Shown here piece after piece: positions 1 to 7,777 of a stretch of DNA of 33,658 nt; within the stretch, counting starts at the first letter, position 1; each line of letters begins with the position of its first letter. The DNA lies in assembly GCA_902777015.1 (NCBI GenBank), contig CACYSA010000012.1, forward strand, positions 1 to 33,658, in the 5' to 3' direction. The notes under the pieces were generated by a model. That model had not been told where the DNA came from. It saw nothing but the letters and a program-made list of their open reading frames with translations, and ran no database searches. The position numbers and the translations under genes were made by a program. The stretch comes from an uncultured Erysipelotrichaceae bacterium (GTDB lineage Bacteria > Bacillota_I > Bacilli_A > RFN20 > CAG-826).

Positions 1-240
1 GCGCGTTCTAAAGCAGACTTAAGCATTTCATCAAAGTCTTCCTCACTCATGTCTTCAATAGATGGGACTCTAGTTGGAAGAGTAAGCGGAAAAGGTAGTC
101 CGTTATTATAAATAATCTGGTGATACAATGCATTGATAACAACCGAGGCAGGAACTCCCAAATTTGCCATGATTGCTTCCGCTTTTGTTTTGATGTCTGG
201 TTCAACACGCGCCATAACATTTGCGCTTTTAATTGCCATG
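1..240 (-). CDS. RelB/DinJ-family antitoxin, partial (C-terminus beyond the left edge)
   Basis: Eighty codons are open from an ATG at 240 down to the window edge, so the stop lies outside. The protein begins MAIKSANVMARVEPDIKTKA and continues with a ribbon-helix-helix type N-terminus and the segment NNGLPFPLTLP, typical of RelB/DinJ antitoxins of type II toxin-antitoxin pairs. These bind their own promoter and neutralise a RelE/YafQ-type mRNA-cleaving toxin. A good SD (AGAAAGGAGC) lies a few bases upstream, fixing the start. The toxin gene, usually just downstream, would be off the left edge. It is unrelated by position to the RelE fragment at the right end of the window. Confidence 0.85.
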
Positions 241-263
241 TCTCGCTCCTTTCTTCTATTATA

Positions 264-296
264 ATTATATCGTTTTGTATTGCTGTTGTTAATACA
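264..296 (-). promoter_or_regulatory. Sigma-A promoter and candidate operator of the RelB-type gene
   Basis: On the minus strand TTAACA (287-292) and TATAAT (264-269) are separated by 17 nt, a near-consensus sigma-A promoter. An inverted repeat TGTATT-N9-AATACA (276-296) overlaps the -35 and spacer. That is where an autoregulatory antitoxin would be expected to bind; the binding role is inferred. Confidence 0.65.
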
Positions 297-314
297 TTGT
301 TATATTTTTAAAAT

Positions 315-339
315 AAAAAACCTAAGGAATTACCTTAGG
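315..339 (-). terminator. Intrinsic terminator after the AAA ATPase gene
   Basis: Minus-strand stem CCTAAGG/CCTTAGG (333-339 and 321-327) with a 5-nt loop, followed by a run of six T. It lies 34 bases beyond the ATPase stop codon. Confidence 0.8.
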
Positions 340-372
340 CCTCACATCTAATTGGAAACAAATCCAAAATAT

Positions 373-1737
373 CTAGAAAGAATATAAATCTTCTCCATTT
401 ATTAATTCATATCCACTAACAGGTTCTTTGAAACCACTAATGGATATAAACCCTATTTTTAGAACATTTATTTCTTCAATTTGTTTTATTTGCTTAACTT
501 CTTCCAATATTTGTTGCTTGGTTAAAGGATTTTTTAGATATTTAACTTCATAAATCGCATATCCATCTTTAATATCTAAAGCGACATCAAATTCTCCATT
601 TGTTTTATTATGTTGATCATCGTAATAATACGTTCCGATATTTCTAATGCCTTTTAACGAGCCATTTTTAGCTTTTAACGAGAAATAGTCTCTCACTAAA
701 CTTTCAAAACGATATGAAACATAATTGTTGATTGTTGGTTCAATATATTCTTCATAGAATAAAGTCGGGCCAAGAATGGCTAAACGACTCTTGTTTTTAT
801 AAACGTATGTATAATAAAACCTAATAACATTATCAGCGATTTCATATGAAGTTTTCTTCGGATCGTCTGTTTTATTAATTGGTGAATTCTTTTTCACTAT
901 TTCAATATCTTGCAAAGACTTCAGTGAACGATTAAAAACACCACTTTTTTCTTTATCAAGGATGGCCAATAATTCAGAATGCTTCTTTTTTGAATTACTA
1001 AGGGCTAATAAAAGTCTCCTCGCTTGTAACTCATTAACAGCATCACTAATTAAAACATTATCAGCGTAATTATATATACCACTGCCTTCTTTTAAAAATG
1101 TATTAATGATATTTTCTTTCAATCTAAGCTTTGGTTCTATTTGTTTATTAATAAAAGGAGATCCTCCAAAAACAGCATAAAATGCCACTTTATCGCGGAT
1201 AGATAAGTCTTCATAAAACTGTGAAACTTCACAATAATTAAGCTCAGGAAGATTAATTGTTAGACTAAATCTTCCATATAAAGGATTACCTTCCACTAGT
1301 AAGTCTTTCATCATGCTAATAGCGGAGCCAGAAATAATAAGATTAAGGTTGCTAATATATCGGTCGATAATAGTTTGAAACATTGAATCAACTAAACTGG
1401 TTGAGTTCAATTCTTTTAAATATTGATATTCATCTATCGCTACTAAAAAGTGCTTATCCAAAGAATTTAAGTAGTCAAATACTTCAATAAAAGATGAAAA
1501 ATTGGCGTATTCAGGTATATTGATACCATTTCTTCTACATTCATTAACAAAAAGTCTGACATTTTCTTTTAAAGTGTCTTTGATACATTCATAGTAAAGG
1601 AGATTATGATTGGTGGATATATGCTTTATCAACTCTGTTTTGCCAACACGTCTTTTGCCGTAAATTAAAGCTGCATGACCAGGTTTTTTTAATAGATTTG
1701 ATAACGCTGTTATTTCTTTTTCTCTAGAAAAAAACAT
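373..1737 (-). CDS. AAA/STAND-type ATPase with C-terminal nuclease-like (DUF234-type) domain
   Basis: A 454-residue protein of the archaeal/bacterial ATPase family that pairs a P-loop domain with a DUF234-like C-terminus. Walker A is YGKRRVGKTEL (about 26-36), Walker B is FLVAIDEYQ (97-105), and a sensor-1-like ISGSA lies near 135-139. A helical and winged-helix-like middle follows. The C-terminus has E382-x-D384 and E397-V-K399, the spacing of a PD-(D/E)XK endonuclease fold. The start is set by the SD AAGGAGAGG. It is a single-gene unit with its own promoter, tandem palindromes and terminator. The biological role of this family is poorly defined; mobile-element or defence functions have been proposed. 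The family call is firm; nuclease activity is inference. Confidence 0.85.
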   Translation of the reverse strand: MFFSREKEITALSNLLKKPGHAALIYGKRRVGKTELIKHISTNHNLLYYECIKDTLKENVRLFVNECRRNGINIPEYANFSSFIEVFDYLNSLDKHFLVAIDEYQYLKELNSTSLVDSMFQTIIDRYISNLNLIISGSAISMMKDLLVEGNPLYGRFSLTINLPELNYCEVSQFYEDLSIRDKVAFYAVFGGSPFINKQIEPKLRLKENIINTFLKEGSGIYNYADNVLISDAVNELQARRLLLALSNSKKKHSELLAILDKEKSGVFNRSLKSLQDIEIVKKNSPINKTDDPKKTSYEIADNVIRFYYTYVYKNKSRLAILGPTLFYEEYIEPTINNYVSYRFESLVRDYFSLKAKNGSLKGIRNIGTYYYDDQHNKTNGEFDVALDIKDGYAIYEVKYLKNPLTKQQILEEVKQIKQIEEINVLKIGFISISGFKEPVSGYELINGEDLYSF

Positions 1738-1750
1738 AATCCTCTCCTTA

Positions 1751-1780
1751 CTGACATTTTTGTCACTGACATTTTTGTCA
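1751..1780 (-). promoter_or_regulatory. Two tandem TGACA-N4-TGTCA palindromes (candidate operator pair)
   Basis: The 15-mer CTGACATTTTTGTCA occurs twice back to back, at 1751-1765 and 1766-1780. Each copy holds an inverted repeat of 5-bp arms around TTTT. The pair lies between the predicted transcription start and the ribosome binding site of the ATPase gene, the position of a repressor roadblock. Confidence 0.6.
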
Positions 1781-1785
1781 CCATA

Positions 1786-1814
1786 ATTATAAGGCAGTAT
1801 AAATTTACTTTCAA
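1786..1814 (-). promoter_or_regulatory. Sigma-A promoter of the ATPase gene
   Basis: Minus-strand TTGAAA (1809-1814), 17-nt spacer, TATAAT (1786-1791). The predicted start near 1779 falls inside the upstream palindrome. Confidence 0.7.
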
Positions 1815-1817
1815 TAG

Positions 1818-1853
1818 AAAAAACGCCACCATCTAGTTAAAAGTGATGGAGGC
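1818..1853 (-). terminator. Terminator of the acyltransferase/membrane-protein operon
   Basis: Minus-strand stem GCCTCCATC/GATGGTGGC (1845-1853 and 1825-1833) with one mismatch, then a T-rich tail. The stem begins in the last base of the stop codon of the upstream gene. Confidence 0.7.
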
Positions 1854-2770
1854 TATTTTTTATTATCTTTGATTTTATTATGAATGATATTTAATAGTTC
1901 GTTTGATTGTTCATCTTTTGTAATAATCAAAACTGAATATTGTTTAAAGATTCTTTGTTTAGCGAAGAAATGCTTATTCGTTTCAAAATATTTCATCTTT
2001 GATATTTCGATTGTTGTTTTTAATTTAGCGTCGATATTTTGACCTTTCACATCTTGATTGATATGCATATAGTATTCAATTGTGTCTTGATAGATTCTAA
2101 TACCAGTTTCATCAGGATGTAGTTTCTTTTGATTTCTAACCATGACTGCTGGGAATAAAAGAATAGCAACAATTAAACCAAGAATAAAAGTGCCACAGAC
2201 AATCGCTGTTTGAATAAGCGCTTTATTAATATCATTAAGATTTAATAAGAACACTAATCCAGTAAATGCCGCTAAACATATTGGCACAAAGATAACTAAT
2301 GATAACCAGTTAGCGTACATAAACATCATTAATGATTTCTTATAACTTGGTTTATATTCTTCTTTCCTTTGATATTCAGGAGTGATTTCTTCCTCTTTAC
2401 TTTTAACATCCGCGATAGCATCCCCAATCGCTGTTCTTAATGTTTCATCTTTATTTATTGATATTGGTGCTTTATTAAGCACTACTTCAACATTGTTCTT
2501 CTTCATTGTTTTAGCTTTGCGTTTAGTAATATTAAATGACACTAAATCGATGATGAAATAGATAGTTAATAAGATACTTAAGAATACTGAGATGATTAAG
2601 GCCACAACAAAGCCAGTAACTACTGGATCTTTTTGAATGTCTAGTTCTTTACTTAATAATGTGGCGATAATACCAGCGACAAATAAAATAACATTTAAAG
2701 AATGGCCAACAATAAAAGATACAAAAGAGAGAATGTGCTTTTTGCTTTTAAAATAGGGAACGTAATACAT
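1853..2770 (-). CDS. Four-TM membrane protein with possible YcxB/PH-like C-terminal domain
   Basis: A 305-residue protein. Hydrophobic segments near residues 13-40, 50-76, 148-175 and 183-208 suggest two pairs of membrane helices around a charged cytoplasmic stretch (about 80-145). The last 90 residues are soluble, with alternating beta-type segments (RIYQDTIEYY, TTIEISKMKYFE, YSVLIITKD), resembling the YcxB-like/bacterial PH fold. The start codon overlaps the stop of the acyltransferase gene in TAATG, so the two are translationally coupled. Function unknown; membrane or lipid-associated by context. The PH-like call comes from reading the sequence only. Confidence 0.6.
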   Translation of the reverse strand: MYYVPYFKSKKHILSFVSFIVGHSLNVILFVAGIIATLLSKELDIQKDPVVTGFVVALIISVFLSILLTIYFIIDLVSFNITKRKAKTMKKNNVEVVLNKAPISINKDETLRTAIGDAIADVKSKEEEITPEYQRKEEYKPSYKKSLMMFMYANWLSLVIFVPICLAAFTGLVFLLNLNDINKALIQTAIVCGTFILGLIVAILLFPAVMVRNQKKLHPDETGIRIYQDTIEYYMHINQDVKGQNIDAKLKTTIEISKMKYFETNKHFFAKQRIFKQYSVLIITKDEQSNELLNIIHNKIKDNKK

Positions 2771-4110
2771 TATTTTTTCTCCAATTCAGTACCCTCGTAC
2801 ATATAATCATTCCAAGGGAAATTCTTCCACGTATTAAAGTGTAAGCGGTGCATCTCCTCAATGACAAGAATTATCTTGCCAACAACATGATTTTTTGGAA
2901 TGAAATCATATATTTGTTCATTAACTGCGAGAGCGAATTGCGTTAAATCATTTTCAATAATTGGGGAATAAACGACACTGTATGATAAATCAAAATGCCA
3001 TGGTTCATTATTTTTTGTACCATCAAAATGAATGCCATCATGATCAAATCTAATGACACCATGACCACATGGTATTGAAGTTTTAGAATTATCTTTAATT
3101 GGTTTATATGTTGGAAGTTCACCAATATCAACTTCTTCTTCTAAATAGAAATCTTTCTTTCTTCTGATTTCCTTAATGACATGTCTTCTTTCCCAGTCCA
3201 CCCAATCAGTTGGGGTATCAAAGACTTTACAAGTATCATCAAATGGATGGAAATCATAATAATCATCCATGATAGCCCCATTACCACAGTGACGGCATTT
3301 AATATATTTACCCGCTGCGTCCATTTCCATTTCAGTATCACATCTTGGGCAGCGATACAACATATCTTGCATATTGGTCATAATACGGCCTTTGCTCTTA
3401 TATTTAATATGATGCTGTTTATTCCATTTATAATCGTCATGACGGAAGGCTTCATTGACTTTATTATCAATTTCTTCTGGAGTCATAATTTTTAAATCTT
3501 CAGGAGTGAATAATAAAGATAAAGTCGCATTAACTTTACCAATGCGGTCATCAATACATACTTTATGAGATGTTAAATAAGCACCTTCAAGTTTCATGAA
3601 ATAAACAGGAATATGATAATGCTTTAAAAATCTTCCTGTTCCAGGAACAATTGGTTGATTGTAACCAAATATCGATGATGTTCCTTCAGGGGCAAAGGCC
3701 ACTGTACCACCACTTTTGATGATACGGTCTATCGCTCTAATGCTTTTAGGGTCATTAGTGAAATTCTTCTTAGGAATGACTTGGGCTTTTTTAAATAACC
3801 AAACGAATTTCTTTCTAAAGAATTCTTGATAACCAGCGAGCATATTAAATTTATGAGGAGCGATTAAATTCTTTAAGAATAAATAATCTCTTCTAGATTG
3901 ATGATTCCAAATGATAAAAGCAGGACCTTGATATTTATTAATATCATCAATCTTTTTATATGTCACATGATATTTAGGACCAAAGAAAGGAGATCTCGCT
4001 AATAAGCCATAAAAGAACCACGCCATATTGGATGGTGTTTTATATTCTCTTTTGGCTAGTTGTTCAGCGATTGTTAATTTCTTTTTTGACATAGTATATA
4101 AGATAGCCAT
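2770..4110 (-). CDS. 1-acyl-glycerol-3-phosphate acyltransferase-like protein with zinc ribbon
   Basis: A 446-residue PlsC-superfamily protein. The acyltransferase signature is visible as NHQSRRD (H70 and D75 of HX4D) and APEGTSS (PEGT 141-144), with VPGTGRFLKH following. PlsC enzymes move an acyl chain from acyl-ACP or acyl-CoA to lysophosphatidate at the inner membrane. Unlike a typical 200-250 residue PlsC, this protein continues with a zinc ribbon (CPRC 254-257, CRHC 272-275) and a beta-rich C-terminus (about 340-425). The start is uncertain: ATG at 4110 and ATG at 4092 (MSKKKLTIAE) both lack a clear SD. It is the middle gene of an operon with the 137-residue protein upstream and the membrane protein downstream. 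Confidence 0.8.
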   Translation of the reverse strand: MAILYTMSKKKLTIAEQLAKREYKTPSNMAWFFYGLLARSPFFGPKYHVTYKKIDDINKYQGPAFIIWNHQSRRDYLFLKNLIAPHKFNMLAGYQEFFRKKFVWLFKKAQVIPKKNFTNDPKSIRAIDRIIKSGGTVAFAPEGTSSIFGYNQPIVPGTGRFLKHYHIPVYFMKLEGAYLTSHKVCIDDRIGKVNATLSLLFTPEDLKIMTPEEIDNKVNEAFRHDDYKWNKQHHIKYKSKGRIMTNMQDMLYRCPRCDTEMEMDAAGKYIKCRHCGNGAIMDDYYDFHPFDDTCKVFDTPTDWVDWERRHVIKEIRRKKDFYLEEEVDIGELPTYKPIKDNSKTSIPCGHGVIRFDHDGIHFDGTKNNEPWHFDLSYSVVYSPIIENDLTQFALAVNEQIYDFIPKNHVVGKIILVIEEMHRLHFNTWKNFPWNDYMYEGTELEKK

Positions 4111-4164
4111 TAAGGCAAATTTAAAAATTGACTTTTCTACGAAAAGGATTATGACTTTCTTTGT

Positions 4165-4578
4165 TTAATAAGTATCCAAAGCTAAATCAACTTTTCTTTT
4201 TTTAATCTTAATACCAGAGTTTTTTAATTCTTTAATAAACTCTTGGACATCTCTTTTATCATTGAGGAAATAATAGAATTCAAAACACTTATCAGGTTCA
4301 TCGCACCAGAAATTTAATCTACCCATATTAGATAGTTGATAATTTTTAGCAATCTTTTCCACCACGACAAGTGGATAATCATCAAGAATCAATCTTAATT
4401 TAACATTGTATTTATAATTATCCCCTTCCACCATGTCTGGCTTATTGTCGTTATAGAAAAGGAAACTGTTCTCAGTCACAGCAAGAATTGTTTGTGTGAA
4501 TTTAGCGTTTTCTTCAAATTGAAATAAACCGGCGATAGCCGCTTTAGCGTTTTTATAATCTTCAATGACTAGTTTCAT
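4165..4578 (-). CDS. Hypothetical 137-residue protein, possibly PH-like
   Basis: No family is recognised with certainty. The protein is soluble, without signal or membrane segment, and has beta-type stretches (TILAVTENSFLFYN, YNVKLRLILDD, LVVVEKIAK) ending in an amphipathic helix (DVQEFIKELKNS). This order, several strands then a C-terminal helix, is the layout of small bacterial PH-like domains; that is inference. It is the first gene of the operon leading to the PlsC-like gene (54-nt gap). No SD precedes the ATG, and a consensus promoter sits so close that the mRNA may be leaderless. Confidence 0.6.
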   Translation of the reverse strand: MKLVIEDYKNAKAAIAGLFQFEENAKFTQTILAVTENSFLFYNDNKPDMVEGDNYKYNVKLRLILDDYPLVVVEKIAKNYQLSNMGRLNFWCDEPDKCFEFYYFLNDKRDVQEFIKELKNSGIKIKKRKVDLALDTY

Positions 4579-4584
4579 ATCGTT

Positions 4585-4613
4585 ATTATAGTTTTTTAGT
4601 AACTATTTTTGAA
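4585..4613 (-). promoter_or_regulatory. Promoter giving a probably leaderless mRNA for the 137-residue protein
   Basis: Minus-strand TTCAAA (4608-4613), 17-nt spacer, TATAAT (4585-4590). Only six bases (AACGAT) separate the -10 box from the ATG at 4578, so transcription should start at or next to the start codon. Confidence 0.6.
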
Positions 4614-4678
4614 TAAAAATAATTTTTAAGACATTTTAATAAACATTTTATTTTTAATGTGTTAATATCTTATGCGTT

Positions 4679-4924
4679 ATGAAAGATGACCGCGAAAAGC
4701 TTATTATTGCTACATTAGATAAAATCAGACACTTCCTTCAAAGGGATGGAGGCGATGTGGAATTCGTCTCTTTTGATGAGGGTGTTGTTTATGTGTGCTT
4801 ACACGGTGCTTGTCAGGACTGCGCTTATGCGAATAACGATATCAAAGACTTAGTGGAAGTTATTTTACAAGAAGAAGTCCCAGGTGTCACTGAAGTGCGT
4901 TTATATCAGGAAGACCAGTATTAA
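4679..4924 (+). CDS. NifU C-terminal-domain (Nfu-type) iron-sulfur cluster protein
   Basis: An 81-residue protein that is essentially one NifU C-terminal domain. It has RDGGDVEFV (22-30), a strand VVYVCLHGAC, and the cluster-binding CQDC (C45, C48), followed by a helix (DIKDLVEVILQEEVPGV) and VTEVRLY. Nfu proteins carry and deliver Fe-S clusters to apo-proteins as dimers bridged by the two CxxC motifs. It is divergent from the 4578 gene, and no SD is visible before the ATG. A TATCTT-like box lies about 7 nt upstream, so this transcript too may be leaderless. A tRNA gene follows 12 nt after the stop and may be co-transcribed. Confidence 0.85.
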   Translation: MKDDREKLIIATLDKIRHFLQRDGGDVEFVSFDEGVVYVCLHGACQDCAYANNDIKDLVEVILQEEVPGVTEVRLYQEDQY

Positions 4925-4936
4925 TATAACTGAATT

Positions 4937-5011
4937 TGGGGTGTCGCCAAGCGGTAAGGCAGTGGACTCTGAATTCACTATTCACTGGTTCGATCCCAGT
5001 CACCCCAGCCA
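4937..5011 (+). tRNA. tRNA-Gln (anticodon CTG), with encoded CCA
   Basis: It folds as a full cloverleaf. The acceptor is TGGGGTG/CACCCCA, the D arm is GCC/GGC, and the anticodon stem is GTGGA/TTCAC with loop CTCTGAA, giving CTG at 4969-4971, which reads the Gln codon CAG. The T arm is ACTGG-TTCGATC-CCAGT, then discriminator G and CCA. The 5' TGGGGTGTCGCCAAGCGGTA is typical of bacterial tRNA-Gln. Confidence 0.93.
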
Positions 5012-5023
5012 ATTTAGAAAACT

Positions 5024-5046
5024 AGCGATGCTATCATCGCTTTTTA
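5024..5046 (+). terminator. Intrinsic terminator after tRNA-Gln
   Basis: Perfect 7-bp stem AGCGATG/CATCGCT with loop CTAT, followed by TTTTATT. Confidence 0.75.
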
Positions 5047-5065
5047 TTATCATTAACATTCAAAA

Positions 5066-5134
5066 AGGACATTTGTCCTCTTTATATTAAACTTACAGGA
5101 CATTTTGTCCTCTTTTAATTTACATATAAGGACA
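5066..5134. repeat. Tandem about 31-bp repeats headed by AGGACA/TGTCCT palindromes
   Basis: Unit 1 starts at 5066 with AGGACA-TT-TGTCCT, unit 2 at 5097 with AGGACA-TTT-TGTCCT, and a third half-site AGGACA begins at 5129. After each palindrome comes CTTT followed by an AT-rich stretch. No gene starts here. The repeats could be operator sites, weak tandem terminators for the tRNA transcript, or a small structural repeat. Confidence 0.55.
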
Positions 5135-5181
5135 CTACCAAAAGAATTATTTGAAATGTCATTGCAAGTTGCTTAATGAGG

Positions 5182-5210
5182 AAAAAAGACGCCTCATATT
5201 GAGACGTCTT
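5182..5210 (-). terminator. Terminator of the feo operon
   Basis: Minus-strand 11-bp stem AAGACGTCTCA/TGAGGCGTCTT (one G-U pair) with loop ATA and a T-run. A weaker T-run on the plus side (AGTTTTTA) may make it bidirectional. Confidence 0.85.
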
Positions 5211-5222
5211 AGTTTTTATTAG

Positions 5223-5423
5223 CTATTTATTTTTATTTTGACAGTAGCATTTATGATATTCATCCAGCATTTTCTTCGTGCCTTTATGACAATAAGCACA
5301 ATCTCCTGTTGGGATGTTATGTTTTCTTTTATAGATATAACTGGCAATAAGAAAACCAATTAGACCCACTGAGAAGGTAATACATAATACCGCAAGAAGA
5401 ATCGATAATGCTGTTTCGCTCAT
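5223..5423 (-). CDS. FeoB-associated Cys-rich membrane protein
   Basis: A 66-residue protein with one N-terminal membrane helix (about 7-30), then a basic patch and a Cys-rich tail (CAYCHKG and KCYCQ). Size, layout and position directly after feoB match the small FeoB-associated Cys-rich membrane protein family found in Firmicutes. These are presumed accessory parts of the ferrous-iron transporter, perhaps binding iron or stabilising FeoB. It is separated from feoB by one base. It is the last gene of the operon and is followed by the terminator at 5182-5210. Confidence 0.8.
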   Translation of the reverse strand: MSETALSILLAVLCITFSVGLIGFLIASYIYKRKHNIPTGDCAYCHKGTKKMLDEYHKCYCQNKNK

Positions 5424-5424
5424 A

Positions 5425-7776
5425 TTAAGCTCCTAATCTTTTTTGATCTTGTTTCTTGTTATAGAAATGAATGAAGAAGCAAGCACCAGCAGCAAGGACA
5501 ATTAAACCAATTGTGACTGGAATAGCCCACGCTAAGGATTCAACAGAGAACATGCTTAAGAAGCAATAGACAAATGAAGCACCAACATAGGAAGCGACAA
5601 CCCAGAACAATAATGTCCATTTGAATTGACCTTTTGGTAATTCTGCTTTAGCAGTCGCACAAGCAGCAAAGCATGGGATTGTTAACATGTTGAAGGCGAT
5701 AAATGAGATACAGCCTTGCCATGTAATACCAGAAGCTTCAATCATGGCCACTGTAGCTTCAATGCCTTCTTCATCTCCTTCAATAGCGGCGAGAAGTTCC
5801 TCATTGACCGCACCACTATTTAAGAACGCTAAGGCAACAGCACCTAAAGTGATGAATGTCGCAACAACGTTTTCTTTGGCGATTAAACCAGTAACAGCGG
5901 CAACGGCAAACACCCAACCAATAGATGTTAATTGTGAGCCAAAGCCTAATGGAGTGAATAATGGCTGCACTAATTGACCAAGACTACCTAAGATTGATTC
6001 ATCAATGCTTTCGACCATATGCCAGTTCCAACCAAAGTTAGATAAGAACCAGATGACAATGGTACTCGCTAAAATGATGGTGAAAGCTTTCTTAACGAAG
6101 TGTTTAGCTTTATCCCATAAGTGAATCATTAAAGCCTTGAATTGTGGCCAGTGATAAGCAGGAAGTTCCATAATGAATGGGGCAACATCGCCTCTCATTG
6201 TGGTCTTTCTCATTAAGATTAAGCATGTAATAGCGGCTACAATACCGACAACATACATAGAATATGTAATGATATCAGCGTTAGAGAAACCGAAGTGTTC
6301 AACAATACCACCAGCGATAGCCACTAAGATTGGCAATTTAGCGCCACAAGAGAAGAATGGAATAACTCTAATTGTAGCGGTTTTTTCTTTATCATCGGCT
6401 AATGTACGTGTATTGATCATCGCTGGAACAGAACAACCAAAGCCCATAATCATTGGGATGAATGCTCTACCAGATAAACCAAATTTACGGAAGATTCTAT
6501 CTAAGATAAAGGCCACACGTGCCATATAACCACTATCTTCCATAATAGAGAAGAATAAGAACAAGAATAAGATTTGTGGCAAGAATCCTAAGATAGCGAA
6601 TAAGCCACTTAATACACCATCACAAATAAATCCTTGGAACCAGGCTGGAACATTGCCTTCCATGGCACCACCAACCGCATCAATGATCGCGGAGAATGAC
6701 ATATCAAAGAAGTTAAAGAGAATGACACCAGGAGAATTGATACCAGCATCAGTCCAAACTAAGCCTTCATAGATTGAGCCTTCAAATGAAGGAGCAACAT
6801 CTTTAAATAAGCCACCTAAGAAAAATAAGTTTTCAGCAAATGTGAGATGGAACACTAAGAATAAGATAACAGCAAAGATGACTAAGCCCCACACCTTATG
6901 AGTTAAGACTCTATCGATTCTGTCACTCTTAGTGCTATTAGCGTTCTTTCTTGCTTTTTTTGCTTCTTTTTCATTCTTTGGTTCAACTACTTCTTCTTTG
7001 TGCTTTGTTAAAACACTGGAGTAGTTATTAGCGATGTAGTTATAGCGTTTATCAGCGATAATCGCTTCAATATCGTCGCCAAAGACATCATTTTTAATGG
7101 TCTTTTTGAATTCAGCGACCATTTCCATTAAATCTTCATGGTCTTTGACTTCAATTTCATCACCTTCTGCGAGTTTAATCGCATGGAATAATGGATTAGC
7201 AACTTTCTTGCCTTTAAAAGCAATAGATAAGTCACCAACAAGATGTAATAAATCCTTATCATCAAGAATAGTTTGACCTTTTCTTTCAGATTGGCTAGCT
7301 TTATAAGCCGCTTGCATTAAGTCATCAAGGTTATTTTCTTTTAAAGCGGAAACCTTAATAACTGGAACACCCAATTTCTTAGATAATTCATCAGCGTCGA
7401 TTTTGTCTCCTTGTTTATCAAGGACGTCCATCATGTTAAGGGCCACGACCACTGGCACATCAATTTCTAATAATTGAGTAGTTAAGTATAAGTTTCTTTC
7501 TAAGTTAGTCGCATCAACAATATTGATCACGCAATCTGGTTTTTCATCAAGGATATAATTACGAGAAATAACTTCTTCGTTAGTATATGGACTTAAAGAA
7601 TAAATACCAGGTAAGTCGATAATTGCAACGTGTTCACCTAATTTCTTATAAACACCATCTTTCTTTTCGACTGTAACACCTGGCCAGTTACCAACGTGAG
7701 CGGTACTACCGGTGAGGTTATTGAATAATGTGGTTTTACCACAGTTTGGGTTACCCGCTAAAGCGAAACGTTTCAT
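5425..7776 (-). CDS. feoB: Ferrous iron transporter FeoB
   Basis: A 783-residue protein. The N-terminal G domain has G1 GNPNCGKT (8-15), G3 DLPG (54-57) and G4 NMMD (114-117), followed by the helical regulatory domain. The C-terminal membrane part contains the two Gate-type regions typical of FeoB, with the Cys motifs FGCSVPAMINTRT and TIPCFAACATAKAEL. FeoB drives GTP-dependent Fe(II) uptake across the cytoplasmic membrane. The linker around 255-275 is very Lys/Glu-rich. It starts one base after the second feoA stop (TAATATG), with GTGGAGG upstream as SD. Full length, no damage seen. Confidence 0.97.
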   Translation of the reverse strand: MKRFALAGNPNCGKTTLFNNLTGSTAHVGNWPGVTVEKKDGVYKKLGEHVAIIDLPGIYSLSPYTNEEVISRNYILDEKPDCVINIVDATNLERNLYLTTQLLEIDVPVVVALNMMDVLDKQGDKIDADELSKKLGVPVIKVSALKENNLDDLMQAAYKASQSERKGQTILDDKDLLHLVGDLSIAFKGKKVANPLFHAIKLAEGDEIEVKDHEDLMEMVAEFKKTIKNDVFGDDIEAIIADKRYNYIANNYSSVLTKHKEEVVEPKNEKEAKKARKNANSTKSDRIDRVLTHKVWGLVIFAVILFLVFHLTFAENLFFLGGLFKDVAPSFEGSIYEGLVWTDAGINSPGVILFNFFDMSFSAIIDAVGGAMEGNVPAWFQGFICDGVLSGLFAILGFLPQILFLFLFFSIMEDSGYMARVAFILDRIFRKFGLSGRAFIPMIMGFGCSVPAMINTRTLADDKEKTATIRVIPFFSCGAKLPILVAIAGGIVEHFGFSNADIITYSMYVVGIVAAITCLILMRKTTMRGDVAPFIMELPAYHWPQFKALMIHLWDKAKHFVKKAFTIILASTIVIWFLSNFGWNWHMVESIDESILGSLGQLVQPLFTPLGFGSQLTSIGWVFAVAAVTGLIAKENVVATFITLGAVALAFLNSGAVNEELLAAIEGDEEGIEATVAMIEASGITWQGCISFIAFNMLTIPCFAACATAKAELPKGQFKWTLLFWVVASYVGASFVYCFLSMFSVESLAWAIPVTIGLIVLAAGACFFIHFYNKKQDQKRLGA

Positions 7777-7777
7777 A

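Noticed and set aside
120..311. Plus-strand open frame of 63 codons
   Set aside because: It is antisense to the RelB-type gene and its promoter and has no SD; the minus-strand antitoxin explains the region.
4884..5090. Plus-strand open frame of 68 codons
   Set aside because: It starts inside the Nfu gene and runs through tRNA-Gln and its terminator, so it is a chance frame.
5066..5134. CRISPR array
   Set aside because: Only two complete units, the spacer-like parts are similar to each other, and no cas genes are present.
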